A DNA stretch of 64,000 bases. Origin: Taenia hydatigena (lineage: Eukaryota > Platyhelminthes > Cestoda > Cyclophyllidea > Taeniidae). Both the position numbers and the translations under genes were made by a program. The DNA lies in NCBI GenBank assembly GCA_036345935.2, contig JADWOT020000008.1:12273733-12337732 (forward strand). Direction: 5' to 3'. Below the pieces are notes generated by a model that was given only the letters and a program-made list of their open reading frames with translations, was not told where the DNA came from and searched no databases. Below, piece by piece: positions 1 to 11,348 of the stretch (position 1 is its first letter; each line of letters opens with the position of its first letter).

Positions 1-522
1 TGAACATACCCTGATAAACAAAAGGCAAGACGCCAGCCTTAGAAAAGGCTGACGGGTGAACGGTAACAGAGTAAAGATGAGTCGATTTTACCAGTGATTT
101 AGAAAATAGGCGCACAGCAGTTCCAATACTCACGCCAATTTCAAATTGTCTTTTAGCTTGCGAGAATGTCTTTTAGTAGTATTCAGGGTTCAGGGAACGC
201 AGGTTTCGTGAAGTCAAGCAACCAACTTAGACGTAGAATGGGTGCCTTTGTGGATGATGAAGCGCTAACGGTAGTTCTGGTAGTAGAAGATGATTAACTC
301 TAGGTGGTGTGCTGATTAGATGAGTCTTACATGTGTTAATTTTGCTGCCATGCGTAGGATAAAGTTAACACTACTTCATAGCATTTCTCCCTTCTCTTTT
401 CTAATTCTACCTCATTTTTTGAAACAGGACGATTGAACTGTCTTGTGTCCAAGAGATAAGTTACTAGGGAAGCAAAAGGCAAAACCGTTTTGACTCATTA
501 AAATATCTGAGAAAAAGGTCAC

Positions 523-3500
523 CTATCTCCATTTGACGCTTGATCCGATTCTTGCAAGCATCCCGGAAGGCGACCTGAGCCTTGTTGTAGTCCGTCATCA
601 CCTCGATGAAGTTTCGAGAGATTGTGGAGTACTAGGAAGATCAAGAAATTTCACCAACCATAAATGAAAAGTAATGACGTTGACGGGTGGGCAGGTGTTT
701 CGGAGACTGATGTGGTGTGATAACTGCTAGTTCCATCACTCAATTTTATCCTCTCTGTGTAATTATAAGTCATTCGAGAAAAAATCCTTCTGCTTTGATT
801 AGGGGCATTTTGAACTCAACTTTGATTAGTCGGAAGTTCTAAATTTAGTTTAGCAGAGACAGAATATGTTTTGACAGGATGGCTTACAAGACTACTAAGA
901 ACAGCTAAATAGTCCATTTGCACTTTCCATTTATTTAAGAATCACGATGCGGAACCGATTCAAACATACCTTTGATTCAGTTATTGACTCTAAATTTTGA
1001 ATTGTAGTGCCTGATTAAATCATTTTCTTGATTGAAATGAAACTAAATCGTTATAGATTTGAGACAAGCTGCCGCTTCGAACTCCAGAAATTTCATTACT
1101 TGAGCTACTGCCGCCATAAGGGATGCATACTACGTACGGAGGAGAACGGAGAGAGCACTCATTTTTCTCCAATCAAAATCACACGCACCCTTAATGTTTC
1201 AACAGTGGAAACGAATGTGGGCTTTGAGACTATTTTTGGGCTACAACGTCACAGGAAATGCTATACTTAGATCCCTCCTTCCCCATATCGGTCTTGCCGT
1301 GGAAAGAACTGCCAAACACTTCATGGAAAAGTAAAAAGTGCTTCTGATAGTCACAGCCTTTGACGTGTTTGCCTTCCCTGTAGACAGGTGAAAAGCGCTA
1401 AATTCCCGCAGTTAAGCGAAAAAAATAGTGTGGAGTCATTCTGGAAAAGAGATTTGGTTTAATCCCTAAGTCTCACACCCTTTGTTGGTGATACTACTGG
1501 CAATACTTACACTCGCTTACAAATGATGACTGTGGAAAAAGGGGTGGCAATCACATTAAAAGAATATCGCCATCCCAACACTACCGCATGTGAGCTATTT
1601 GCATACCATGAATGCTTACCGTACCTCAGGTACCGATTCCTTGATTCCGAAATTTTCGTATAACTTAATTAAATTGGGAAGTTAATTACAAAGACACCTT
1701 GGCAAAAACGTGCGAAGTGAGAATTAAAAATAAGATAATCAAGTAGGTCAATTTTCCAACTACTTCCACGCTCGTATGCCTTACGTCATCCGTATTGATG
1801 ACTCGATACCATGAATAAAGAATCCCAGAAATCTAGCCGCTTTATTTGATCTCCTAAAAAGCCTCTAAAGTGGTATAAACTCCACTCATTTAAGCTACTG
1901 CATTGTTTGGAGAAGGAAACGTGGCGTGAATGCTTTCCACCGATCAAAACAGCAAACAACTACTCCGCGATAGTGTATCTCTGGCACTAACCATTTTCCA
2001 GATCGTTGTTACCTATGAATGCCAATTCAATTAGGCTTAAAAACGCCATAGAGACGGTTTCGAAAAATAGTGCATACCTGTGTCTTCCGAATTCTTAAAT
2101 CCGCCGACGACTTGTCCGCGTTCTCGTCGTACTCAATGTTCATCTCCATCTCTATAGGGGGAGACAAAGAGATTAACTCCTCAAAACGTACGTTTTAGCT
2201 TGGCCCGAACTTTGTGAGCCAACATCTTGATCTCCGCCATCGACTCCTCCAACTGGGCTTTTGTTTCTACAAAAAAAGAAACGAAAAAAGCATTCTATCG
2301 AAATTGGGGACATTTAGAAACAAGGAGCTACCCCAAAATACTGGTCGGAACCTTCATTCAATGAAATCTTACTGTCTTGCATCAAAACGAGGTTAAGTCT
2401 TACTTCATTTCAAAAAATCACGAAAGCATGTCAGATAATTTCAGCAGATTTTGAACCACCTAAACGCCTGTGGACATTAATATGAAAATCACAAAAAAGA
2501 CTGCACCAATTCCACTTCCCAACCTCGCAGAGTGGCCTCTCACTGCACTTCGGGGAGGGCATGCATAACCAATATATAAAACTTTGCTCCGTTAAGGAAG
2601 ACTTGTAAAGGCACTAACTAAAACATCAAAGTTGTCTATCAGTACCGTAAAGAGACGTACCCGTTCAAGGTCGTTAGTGAATCGACAGTACTTTACGAAA
2701 GGGTAGAATGTGCAAAATAAAGGTATCAAGCACGTGTAGACCACGTCAGTGGACAGCAAGACCCACCTCTGATCGCATTCTAACTTAAAGCATCACCATA
2801 TGATACAGCATAAGAGGATTCAGAGGAATAATCAAAGGCCTGTGATAACTGAAACGTTTTTAACTCAAAAGAAAAAAGTTGCAGCCTGACCAAAAAGACC
2901 CAGTTGTCCAGCGATTGAAATAACAGAGTACGAACCGTCCAGCCTTTTGACAAGAACAAGAACCTAACTAGGTAGACGACAGCACTACCTTTTAACCCCG
3001 TAATCTAGCCCATTCTTCGTAAGACATTCCATGACAGGAAACCTTAGCTGAATTCAAGATCAACCAATGAATCGGTAACTAGGCGAGGGATAAGTCCACA
3101 ATTTTTCAATGCGGAACATGAGTTGATTGCCATCATCTATTTGCCAGAAATTGATATTGCGATGGTGCGCCAATGTGAAAGAATGTTTAAACACTTGACC
3201 ATGGGGTGGAGGTTCACCCGAGGTGTACATTCTGGGCTTGATTAACGATGGCCATTATTAAGAGCAAAATAAAAATTTTCGCTCTGTAACCATTATGAAA
3301 CCCAATAAGATTTGCAGATTTTAGAAACAATATGCGCGCAAAATTTGAGGAAACGACTCCAGTAAACTGATGTAGTAAAACGCAGGTCCTCCCAGTCTTC
3401 TGCACTTCGACCCTTACACAAATGACATAAAGCTCTGCTTGCATTGCCTTTGAGCTGGTTCCACGCTAGTGTCTCAAAGTCCTCAAGGTTGACCATAAAT

Positions 3501-4047
3501 GACCATTTTGATTTGACAGATCGTAACGATATCATTCGTAAACTAGCTGCGTTTCAGTCTTTAAAGAATACTATTTTAAGATACGGATAAAGGAGCCAAA
3601 GACCAAAATCGACGCAATGTAGGCAATTTATCGAAAACTGCGAGTTGCTAACAATTATTTCAATTTCCCATATTATACAAGGTCGCCTATTTCTAACGTG
3701 CAATATTTTCACATCCAAGACAACTATCATAATTTGACGTCAAGATGAGGACCAGAGCAATGAATGTAGACAAATTAAAAACTTAGCGCATTAGACTCTT
3801 CAGGACACATTTACTGATTTGGAGGCTGCGAAGAGAAAACGGAAAATTGGAACTAAAACTCACTCTCATCCTGGTTGGGAGAGGATAGAATGTCGCCATG
3901 CTTATTTTTCACATCCTCTACCAGAGCCTGGATGCGTTCAATGAACTTGCGAATCTCCTCGACCTGGGCAAAGAACTCGTTCATGTATTGCGAGCCGTCC
4001 AAGGAGACTGGCGCCTCTGACATTCCCCCCTCATCCTCCGGCTGGGC
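523..4047 (-). CDS. STX1A: Syntaxin-1-type t-SNARE, partial (four internal exons)
   Basis: Plasma-membrane Qa-SNARE of the syntaxin 1 family, which drives vesicle fusion with SNAP-25 and synaptobrevin. Minus-strand exons with GT-AG borders are 3864-4047, 2192-2266, 2078-2151 and 523-631. Their phases fit exactly (0/1, 1/1, 1/0, 0/1). The first encodes [18 protein letters not shown] and ends NQDE. The second begins [14 protein letters not shown] and ends HKVRAKLK. The third carries [12 protein letters not shown]. The fourth begins [16 protein letters not shown]. In the family this covers the N-terminal Habc bundle. The splice acceptor before 4047 implies at least one upstream exon for the N-peptide, which I could not find between 4048 and 6200. 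A start at the internal Met in [10 protein letters not shown] is a weaker alternative. The hinge, SNARE motif and transmembrane tail should lie left of base 1. Family identity is certain; assignment to syntaxin 1 rather than 2 or 3 is inferred. Confidence 0.9.
632..2077 (-). other. Intron of the syntaxin gene
   Basis: This 1,446-bp intron separates the exon ending in RIRKTQ (donor GTATG read on the minus strand at 2077) from the exon starting YSTIS (acceptor TAG at 632-633). It is AT-rich. I see no coding exon, repeat or RNA gene inside it; the open frame at 1028-1270 has no recognisable content. Confidence 0.7.
2267..3863 (-). other. Intron of the syntaxin gene
   Basis: This 1,597-bp intron runs between the exon ending NQDE (donor GTGAGT on the minus strand at 3858-3863) and the exon starting TKAQLEE, whose acceptor follows a long pyrimidine tract near 2267-2290. 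Nothing else is recognisable. The small overlapping open frames at 3214-3535 look like chance. Confidence 0.7.
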
Positions 4048-6210
4048 CTGCATGCGGATGGCAAAAGAGGATAAAAAGCAACTCAAATAAGCGCCCTTTC
4101 ACTTTAACCTCCCATCCTTGATCAACTGTCAGACTTCAATTCGGAGAGAAACCCAAAAATACTCCGCGTTCTCTGCTTTGACTCGATTCAATTTCACAAC
4201 CTGATTTCAAATTAAATGAACACAATAATGTGAGCTACGCCCCCTCCAACCCCTTCGCCAATCAACATTTAAAAATCCCCCCTGTCCCTTCCGTCCCCCC
4301 ACCTTAGCAGCACAAACTCAGACAACCTACATTTTTTGGTCTATTAAATTAAGGGAGTCAAGAATCTCAACTCAATCTGGAGGTTCGACGTTCAAGAAAG
4401 TAAAAACCAACAGCAATTGCGCCCTTCAACAAGCAAACTTCCCGTCACTTCCCCTGCCTCTAATCCATTCTGAAACGGGATCCGGATACGAACCTGAGGT
4501 TCGATGTCCAAGTATTTTAAAACCCAGATTGTTGAATCAGCGTATTAGTTGCTGCCTTCTTTTATCCAAACGGCCAGAAACCGTGTTATTACATCTTCCT
4601 TAGCAGCCGAAACTCCGATAAAGATTCAACACTGTCTGGTCACTGAATTCCGCAAACTGAGAAACCTCAACTCATTTTGAGATTAGTGCATTATAAGTCG
4701 GTACGACCCCTGATCTCTTTCCTGCTCTCTCTATTGTATGGTAAAGCAAAAGGCCCTTACTGATTTGCATCAAACCTTGAGTTATAGAATGGCACCTTAT
4801 TCACGAATGCATTCACTCAGCCCTTCTCTGCAGCTACGGTGAACGACACCCCAGCCTTGCCCTTAGCTTTGTAAAATTAAGGGTCGTAATTTCACTTCGG
4901 GGGTTTTGACTTGCCATGCAAATAAACCATAAGCAGGAGTAGCGTGTTTAACCGTATTTCAAAGAACCAAAATCAATGCTCACGTATCCCATCGAAATCT
5001 GCGTACATGCCTAAATTTGTCCCACCAGTCAGATTATGACAACAAGGTACACAAGGTACAGAATGCAGATCATAAATAATTTGGTAGAATTAACATAGCA
5101 AAAGTAGTTTGGAAATTCATTAGGCATAAACGTGTGCGCCAATTATACATCTCACATTTACAGTTAGAATTTTACCAGCAGAGAAATGCTTATCTTGAAA
5201 AAAAACAGCGCAAAATGTAAAAGTGGCTCAAAACACAGGCGAGCGATAGGACTCGCCATGGGTATCAGCTTGACGTAAAATTAAGAAAGGGGATAAGAAC
5301 CACATCCCTAAAACACAAAATGTCAAAGTAGAGAACTCAAGTAGCACTGAAAATAGTCCCATGTAAGAAGAAAAAACCGCATCGAAGGAGAACCAGCATA
5401 CTCTAAACGATATGGGAAAACACAAAACATGAGGCAAAAATAAAAATCTCACGTGACGACGTCAGCTCAAGTGGCAATAATTATAATATACAAGCAACAA
5501 AATTATAAAAAAAGGTCATTAGTGCGCTAGACGTTCACCGCAACCAGTACAGCGAAACCTCATGAGAAAAGACAAGCAAAATAAAGACAAGCCATTAGAT
5601 GTACAAAAACAATCTAATTCATAAGAAATCAAAAATGTACCCGCATTACCAGCAGAATAAGAAAGGATAACGAAAAACGCACATATCTGCGACTTCAAAA
5701 AAGAGCCCAATTTAAAAATCAGAGAGAAAAAGGTACATCATATAGACACTAAAAAACATTACAAACAAGAGGCAAAACAAAAGCGAATCGACACTAAGGA
5801 CGATTGAAGTGAAATGCGCTTACACATACTGACTGAGCTAGCGCAATTATTAACAAAGAAGCAGCAGGTCAAAAGTGAAGTGAAGTCTACGCGATTGATT
5901 ACACTACCAAATTAGGTACAGTCAAAACAAATGACCAGGTATACTATTGCGGAAAATAAAAACTACAAGGAAGTAAAATCAACTAAATTTAGCGAAATCA
6001 GATGCCGAAAGCAAAAAAAACGATTAGAAACACACCGCCTTCAGAGCTCCTAGGAGATCCTTCGTCATTCCAACGCAAAATATTTCAAAAAATTGTGATA
6101 AGACTGTCATCATGTAAAACAAGAAACGCATAATTTAAAAATATTTATTGTTTAGAAAGCTATAAACAACCCCAAAAAACTTATTCTACCATTTTAATTG
6201 TTAGGATGCA
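4048..6210. other. Gene-free, A-rich stretch between syntaxin exons and derlin copy 1
   Basis: I see no supportable gene. From about 4900 to the palindrome edge at 6210 the plus strand is strongly A-over-T biased; for example, 5761-5820 has 28 A and 7 T. An upstream syntaxin exon may lie here but was not recognised. A possible splice acceptor (TTAG at 6201-6204) lies 17 bases before the derlin start and could receive a 5'-UTR exon or a spliced leader. Confidence 0.5.
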
Positions 6211-7460
6211 AGGTGCAAATTATGGACGAGTTTCGTCACGAACTCAGTAGTGTGCCACCAATCACCAAAATCTATACTCTTCTGTGCCTTGCCTTGACTG
6301 TCAGTGTTGTAAGCGCACTTACACGCATATTCTTTTAGCACCTTCATATACTTTCTCCCCTGCAAATCTACTTCAATCCCTACCTCATTTTCCACGACTT
6401 TCAGGTATCGCTCTTATTAAGCTGTAAGCGTTATGCCTGCGTAGCTATGGCGTCTGGTGTCCTGCTTCTGCTACTTCGGCACCATCGACTTCAACTTCCT
6501 CTTCAACATGATATTCGTCTACAGATATTGTCGAATGCTAGAGGAGAACCAGTTCTACGGCAGATCGGCTGATTTTCTCATGATGTTTCTGTTTGGAGGT
6601 GTACTCTCCATAGTAAGTTATCGGGTGGGAAGTAATGCATGACTGCTTTGTCTCACCATAGGTTGCGGCGATTTTGTTGCAGATGATCTTCCTCAGTCAC
6701 GTGCTAACAACGATGTTGGTGTACGTGTGGAGCCGTAACAACCCCTCGGTGATGCTGAACATCCTGGGCCTCATCACAGTGCATGCACCCTACTTGCCGT
6801 GGGTCTTCTTTGCCATTTCCTACATCCTTGGCAATAACGCTACTATGGACTTTGTTGGTAGGCGTGTTGCTTTCCAATTCAATCTCTTCGTGCGCAGGCA
6901 TTGTGATTGGGCATCTGTACTACGTGCTGGAGGACGTCTTCCCCAACCAGCCCAATGGCTTCCGCATCCTCCGCACGCCCGAGTTCCTGTGAGTATTATC
7001 TTATCCCTCCTGCCTCCCTACTACTGCTTTCTAAGGTGGTGGTTGTGTTTAGGCGGAACCTACTGGACCGACGCAACGCTGACCCTGCCTATCAGCCGCT
7101 ACCCGAGGAGCGACCAGGTGGATTTGAGTGGGACGCACAATAGGATTGAACGCTGCGCTTACCACCACTTCCACCTCCTTCTCCCTCGTGGGGTATTTTG
7201 TTAAAGTATTTTGTGATGAATTCGAATCTTATCCTTACCCACATGCATGCGGGCTTGTGTGTTGATCCTTCCTCACTGTCTTCAAATTAGCCTTTGGTGT
7301 TCACGGGGTAAAATTCACGAAAAGTGGGGATGTGAACGCGACGGAGAACCATCGGTATATCGTAAATGCAATGGCAAAGGGTAGGAGGAAGTTGGTTTCG
7401 GCAGAGTTGGTGGGGGATAGTAGAAAGATGAGTACATTAGGTGGTGGCGAGGGCTGAGTG
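6211..7460. repeat. Left arm of the 1,250-bp derlin palindrome
   Basis: Every base checked here equals the reverse complement of 8901-10150; paired coordinates sum to 16361. The match stops sharply at the outer edge (6210/10151). At the inner edge it fades over about 20 bases (7461-7480 against 8881-8900) before becoming unrelated. The arm contains the whole derlin coding region, starting 11 bases before its ATG, plus about 320 bases of 3' flank. Confidence 0.95.
6222..7143 (+). CDS. DERL2: Derlin-2-type ER-associated degradation protein, copy 1
   Basis: Derlins are rhomboid-like, protease-dead ER membrane proteins that help retrotranslocate misfolded proteins to p97 and the proteasome. Exons are 6222-6308, 6339-6404, 6445-6612, 6662-6857, 6898-6988 and 7053-7143, giving 232 residues, close to about 239 for derlin-2. 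Visible family motifs are [54 protein letters not shown] and NPLP-like [12 protein letters not shown]. These favour derlin-2/3 over derlin-1. Introns are tiny: 30, 40, 49, 40 and 64 bp. Several hydrophobic segments fit a multispan membrane protein. The C-terminus stops at GGFEWDAQ, so the Gly-x-Gly-x-x-Leu part of the usual p97-binding SHP box is absent. The ATG at 6222 matches the family N-terminus, which begins about ten residues before the conserved VPPITKIYT. An identical second copy lies inverted at 9218-10139. Confidence 0.95.
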
Positions 7461-8032
7461 ACTTAGCGATCGATGTGTGCAAATATTGGGGTATGCGAGG
7501 CAACCTGCCATTCCACTTGGATTCGTTTCTACTTTTCTCGTTCACACCATTTACTTTTCTCAGCAGGAAATGAAATAGCTCTTCTTTGCACAAAACGCCT
7601 AAAAGTTGAGTGCTCATTTTAAAGTGGGATTAGATTATGCTGCCTTGACCCGGACGCCAGCCTTTCCCTCACGTGCTTAAGTAGGAAACTTGTGGGGTCC
7701 GCTACCAAATTCTGGATAATAAACAGGCCAACAGCAAATTAGGACATCTCTGCTGGGCGGAATGGAGTTAGTACGTCAGCAATAGTTAAGTGTCTTAAAC
7801 ACCTTGCTTTTCTTTTTTAAGCACAGACTAGAATCTGATTTTTCCATCCATGGTGTAATAAGCTAATGGAATATGGTTTTGCAAATAAATATAGCTCATA
7901 AATTTTTCAGCATATTTTGTCTGAATATCGAGGCCCTTTTATTGTTGCGCAAATTAAAGGCGTCGTTTCAAGTCATCGCCTCTGTTGCGCTCTGGTCGAT
8001 CATTTGAGGCTAGTGTCTGTGTTGCTTTGTTG
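7144..8032. other. 3' flank of derlin copy 1 and upstream region of the ankyrin gene
   Basis: Bases 7144-7460 are the shared 3' flank of both derlin copies. Bases 7461-8032 are unique loop sequence before the ANKRA2/RFXANK-like start. AATAAA-like motifs occur around 7718 and 7884. I see no other gene; the open frame on the minus strand at 7315-7617 is repeated in the other arm and has no recognisable content. Confidence 0.5.
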
Positions 8033-8856
8033 ATGTCTGATCGCATTGTAGTACCGACACCTTCTTTTCTCCCTAAGAAGGATACTGATCGTATAAGCAA
8101 CACCTCTTCCGCCATTAACAAAGTCACGACTGTGCTCACCAATCTTCAGAGACGCAATGTTCAAACCCTCAAAGTAGATTCGCAAGTTGCTCTCTCTGTA
8201 TTCCAAATGGCAGCTCAGGGTGAACTGCTGCAACTGCAAGCCAAAATAGACACACCCGGCGTCAATATTGACGAACGCGATGACAAGGTTAACAGACACT
8301 GCTTGATTCCCATCGGTTGTTGCTTTTTTTACACCATTATACGTAGTAGTGGTAGAAATGCTAATTCCCTTTATGGCAGATCCGTTTTATATTTGATAGC
8401 TTTTCATAACTTTCTGCTTAGGGCTTCTCGCCGCTATTGTGGGCTTGTGCGAACGGTCAGAAGGCAGCAGTGGAATTGCTACTGTTTCGGGGTGCCAATG
8501 CACATGTGCGGGGCATAAACGGAGAGAGCGCGTTGCTGCTAGCGGCGTGTCGAGGACACTATGACGTGGTGCAGTACCTGCTGCGTGCTGGCTTGCCTGT
8601 CGATGCAGCAGACGAGCTAGATAACACAGCGCTTATGTTTGCTGCTTTCTATAACCACGTAGCCATCGTTTCGCTACTGCTCGATTGGGGAGCCGATGTG
8701 ACAGCGTTAAATGCTGAGGGCTGGGACGCCCTTCAAATCGCCGTGCGTCGCGGTGCACGTTCGAGCCAGCGTATTATCGAGAAGCATCTCATCTCCCTTC
8801 TTGTTCCCGATGGACACCACGATCACTCGAACACTCCTCCCACCCGCCCATTATGA
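8033..8856 (+). CDS. ANKRA2: ANKRA2/RFXANK-family ankyrin-repeat protein
   Basis: Two exons, 8033-8287 and 8422-8856, joined in phase 0 with donor GTTAAC and acceptor TTAG, give 229 residues. The N-terminal part holds the family-specific SVFQMAAQGELLQLQAKID, matching the segment just before the repeats in ANKRA2 and RFXANK. The junction reads DERDDK-GFSPLLWACANGQ. It is followed by ankyrin repeats with ESALLLAACRGHYDVVQYLL, NTALMFAAFYNHVAIVSLLL and DWGADV, then a C-terminal helix IIEKHLISLL, also family-typical. In vertebrates these proteins bind PxLPxI/L motifs in class IIa HDACs, megalin and RFX factors. The protein is shorter at the N-terminus than vertebrate ANKRA2 (about 313 residues), so an upstream exon is possible. 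The gene lies in the loop of the derlin palindrome, tail to tail with derlin copy 2, and its stop codon is only 45 bases from the inner breakpoint at 8901. Confidence 0.88.
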
Positions 8857-8900
8857 TCTCTTCGCCGATCCTCCACTATCTCACCCATTGACCGCTAAAT

Positions 8901-10150
8901 CACTCAGCCCTCGCCACCACCTAATGTACTCATCTTTCTACTATCCCCCACCAACTCTGCCGAAACCAACTTCCTCCTACCCTTTGCCATTGCATTTACG
9001 ATATACCGATGGTTCTCCGTCGCGTTCACATCCCCACTTTTCGTGAATTTTACCCCGTGAACACCAAAGGCTAATTTGAAGACAGTGAGGAAGGATCAAC
9101 ACACAAGCCCGCATGCATGTGGGTAAGGATAAGATTCGAATTCATCACAAAATACTTTAACAAAATACCCCACGAGGGAGAAGGAGGTGGAAGTGGTGGT
9201 AAGCGCAGCGTTCAATCCTATTGTGCGTCCCACTCAAATCCACCTGGTCGCTCCTCGGGTAGCGGCTGATAGGCAGGGTCAGCGTTGCGTCGGTCCAGTA
9301 GGTTCCGCCTAAACACAACCACCACCTTAGAAAGCAGTAGTAGGGAGGCAGGAGGGATAAGATAATACTCACAGGAACTCGGGCGTGCGGAGGATGCGGA
9401 AGCCATTGGGCTGGTTGGGGAAGACGTCCTCCAGCACGTAGTACAGATGCCCAATCACAATGCCTGCGCACGAAGAGATTGAATTGGAAAGCAACACGCC
9501 TACCAACAAAGTCCATAGTAGCGTTATTGCCAAGGATGTAGGAAATGGCAAAGAAGACCCACGGCAAGTAGGGTGCATGCACTGTGATGAGGCCCAGGAT
9601 GTTCAGCATCACCGAGGGGTTGTTACGGCTCCACACGTACACCAACATCGTTGTTAGCACGTGACTGAGGAAGATCATCTGCAACAAAATCGCCGCAACC
9701 TATGGTGAGACAAAGCAGTCATGCATTACTTCCCACCCGATAACTTACTATGGAGAGTACACCTCCAAACAGAAACATCATGAGAAAATCAGCCGATCTG
9801 CCGTAGAACTGGTTCTCCTCTAGCATTCGACAATATCTGTAGACGAATATCATGTTGAAGAGGAAGTTGAAGTCGATGGTGCCGAAGTAGCAGAAGCAGG
9901 ACACCAGACGCCATAGCTACGCAGGCATAACGCTTACAGCTTAATAAGAGCGATACCTGAAAGTCGTGGAAAATGAGGTAGGGATTGAAGTAGATTTGCA
10001 GGGGAGAAAGTATATGAAGGTGCTAAAAGAATATGCGTGTAAGTGCGCTTACAACACTGACAGTCAAGGCAAGGCACAGAAGAGTATAGATTTTGGTGAT
10101 TGGTGGCACACTACTGAGTTCGTGACGAAACTCGTCCATAATTTGCACCT
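8901..10150. repeat. Right arm of the 1,250-bp derlin palindrome
   Basis: This is the reverse complement of 6211-7460 with no difference in the stretches compared base by base, introns included. Identity of introns and flank as well as coding sequence means a very recent duplication, ongoing conversion between arms, or a fold-back assembly artefact. Confidence 0.95.
9218..10139 (-). CDS. DERL2: Derlin-2-type ER-associated degradation protein, copy 2
   Basis: Inverted, identical copy of the gene at 6222-7143. Minus-strand exons in transcription order are 10053-10139, 9957-10022, 9749-9916, 9504-9699, 9373-9463 and 9218-9308, giving the same 232 residues. All splice sites and the stop codon are intact, so nothing in the sequence marks it as a pseudogene. 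Its upstream DNA differs from that of copy 1 from 11 bases before the ATG, so the two copies would be driven by different promoters or leader acceptors. A TTTAG acceptor-like site lies about 40 bases upstream on the minus strand. It is head to head with the dynactin gene at 11349, separated by about 1.2 kb of T-rich DNA. Confidence 0.93.
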
Positions 10151-11340
10151 CGCGGCAACTCTGACAAGTTACTAAACACGTTTTTTCATACTACAGCTGT
10201 TGTTCCCCGATTTTTTCACTTGTTGATTTTTACCTGATTTGCTACACTCTTGTTTTTAATGTTTGGTGCATATCTTTTGTCGATAATGTACCATTTTTCA
10301 TAGCAGTCCCTCTTTTTCTATTTATTGCATTCTGTTAGTTTCTTTGAGTTTTGCAACTCCTGTGCGGACATAGTTTTGTGGTTGCATGACCCTGTTTTTA
10401 CTACTTCCATCATGCGTTTCTGCCCTTTAATGACTGCCGGCGCGTTTTATCGCTCTGTGTGCGGGTGGGTAGCTTGTTCGCTCGGTAGGGTTTTGTTGCC
10501 CGTCTGGGCTTTTTGTGTTTGCTGAGCTTAACTGCATCTTGTTTCATGCGTTCGACATTTAGTTTTTGGTTTTGCGGTTTACTATTAAGTCTCGCCATCC
10601 TTTTCGTTGGTCTACTTTGAGATTTGCGCTTTTGCTCTTCTTTAATATCTTCCCTTTAATCGCGTATTTTTCATTTGACTCGTGAGCTTAGATTCTAGAT
10701 TTAATTTATATTTTTAAATTTTTTCGAACTGTTTTATATTTATTAGTCAATTACTTCCTTCCCTTGTGCTTTGAATTGTTTTTATGCTGTCCATTTTGCT
10801 GTTTTAGGGCTTTAGATGCTCTCTAGTCGCTCGACCCCAATTTGTTGCTTTTTATTTATTATAATTGCGCACCACTATTTTATCTCTCTACATGAACTAC
10901 TTTGTGGTATTTTTAGGAATCTTATTCGTAATTTCCTCCTACGTTTAAGTCTTTCTTACAACCAGTTTATTCCATCGTGATCACCATTTGCTTGTGATCA
11001 TTTGCTCTTTACTTACTTTGTGTGCTTCTCCATCTAATCCAGCCCTATTTTGCTCGAACTTTTTGAGGTGAACTGGTTTTTTTTCTTGTTTCCACCCTCT
11101 ATTTCCAATAAGTGGCATTTTCCCGATTCCTTGACCTTTTTCCTTAGTCCATTTTCCTTCTCTCGATGCACGTCCCTTTGTTCACTACTATCTTTTGTGC
11201 ATTGACTGTAGCGCGAAGTTAAAGTGTATCCTATATTATTCGCTTGTTTCGTTTTGTCCTTTGGTCGCTTTGTAACTTTGACTAGCTTCTATTTTCCAGT
11301 AAATAATTGACGAGTTTTCATCGTGTTTTCCTTTTTCCCA
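10151..11340 (+). other. T-rich, A-poor intergenic block before DCTN5
   Basis: This stretch begins exactly at the palindrome breakpoint and runs to the splice-acceptor-like site before the dynactin start. The plus strand is strongly T-over-A biased; for example, 10201-10260 has 32 T and 9 A. I recognise no coding content; the open frame at 10325-10525 is low-complexity translation. The strand bias and terminal acceptor would suit an outron or 5'-UTR intron of the dynactin gene (inference). Confidence 0.5.
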
Positions 11341-11341
11341 G
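11325..11341 (+). promoter_or_regulatory. Splice-acceptor-like site immediately before the DCTN5 start
   Basis: A pyrimidine tract ending TTTTTCCCAG finishes at 11341, seven bases before the ATG. No upstream coding exon is seen, so this would serve either a 5'-UTR intron or spliced-leader trans-splicing, which is known in tapeworms. Confidence 0.5.
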
Positions 11342-11348
11342 AATTAGG

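Noticed and set aside
4801..4875. Minus-strand frame reading KAKGKAGVSFTVAAEKG before a stop
   Set aside because: Too short, without a clear acceptor, and not recognisable as the missing syntaxin first exon.
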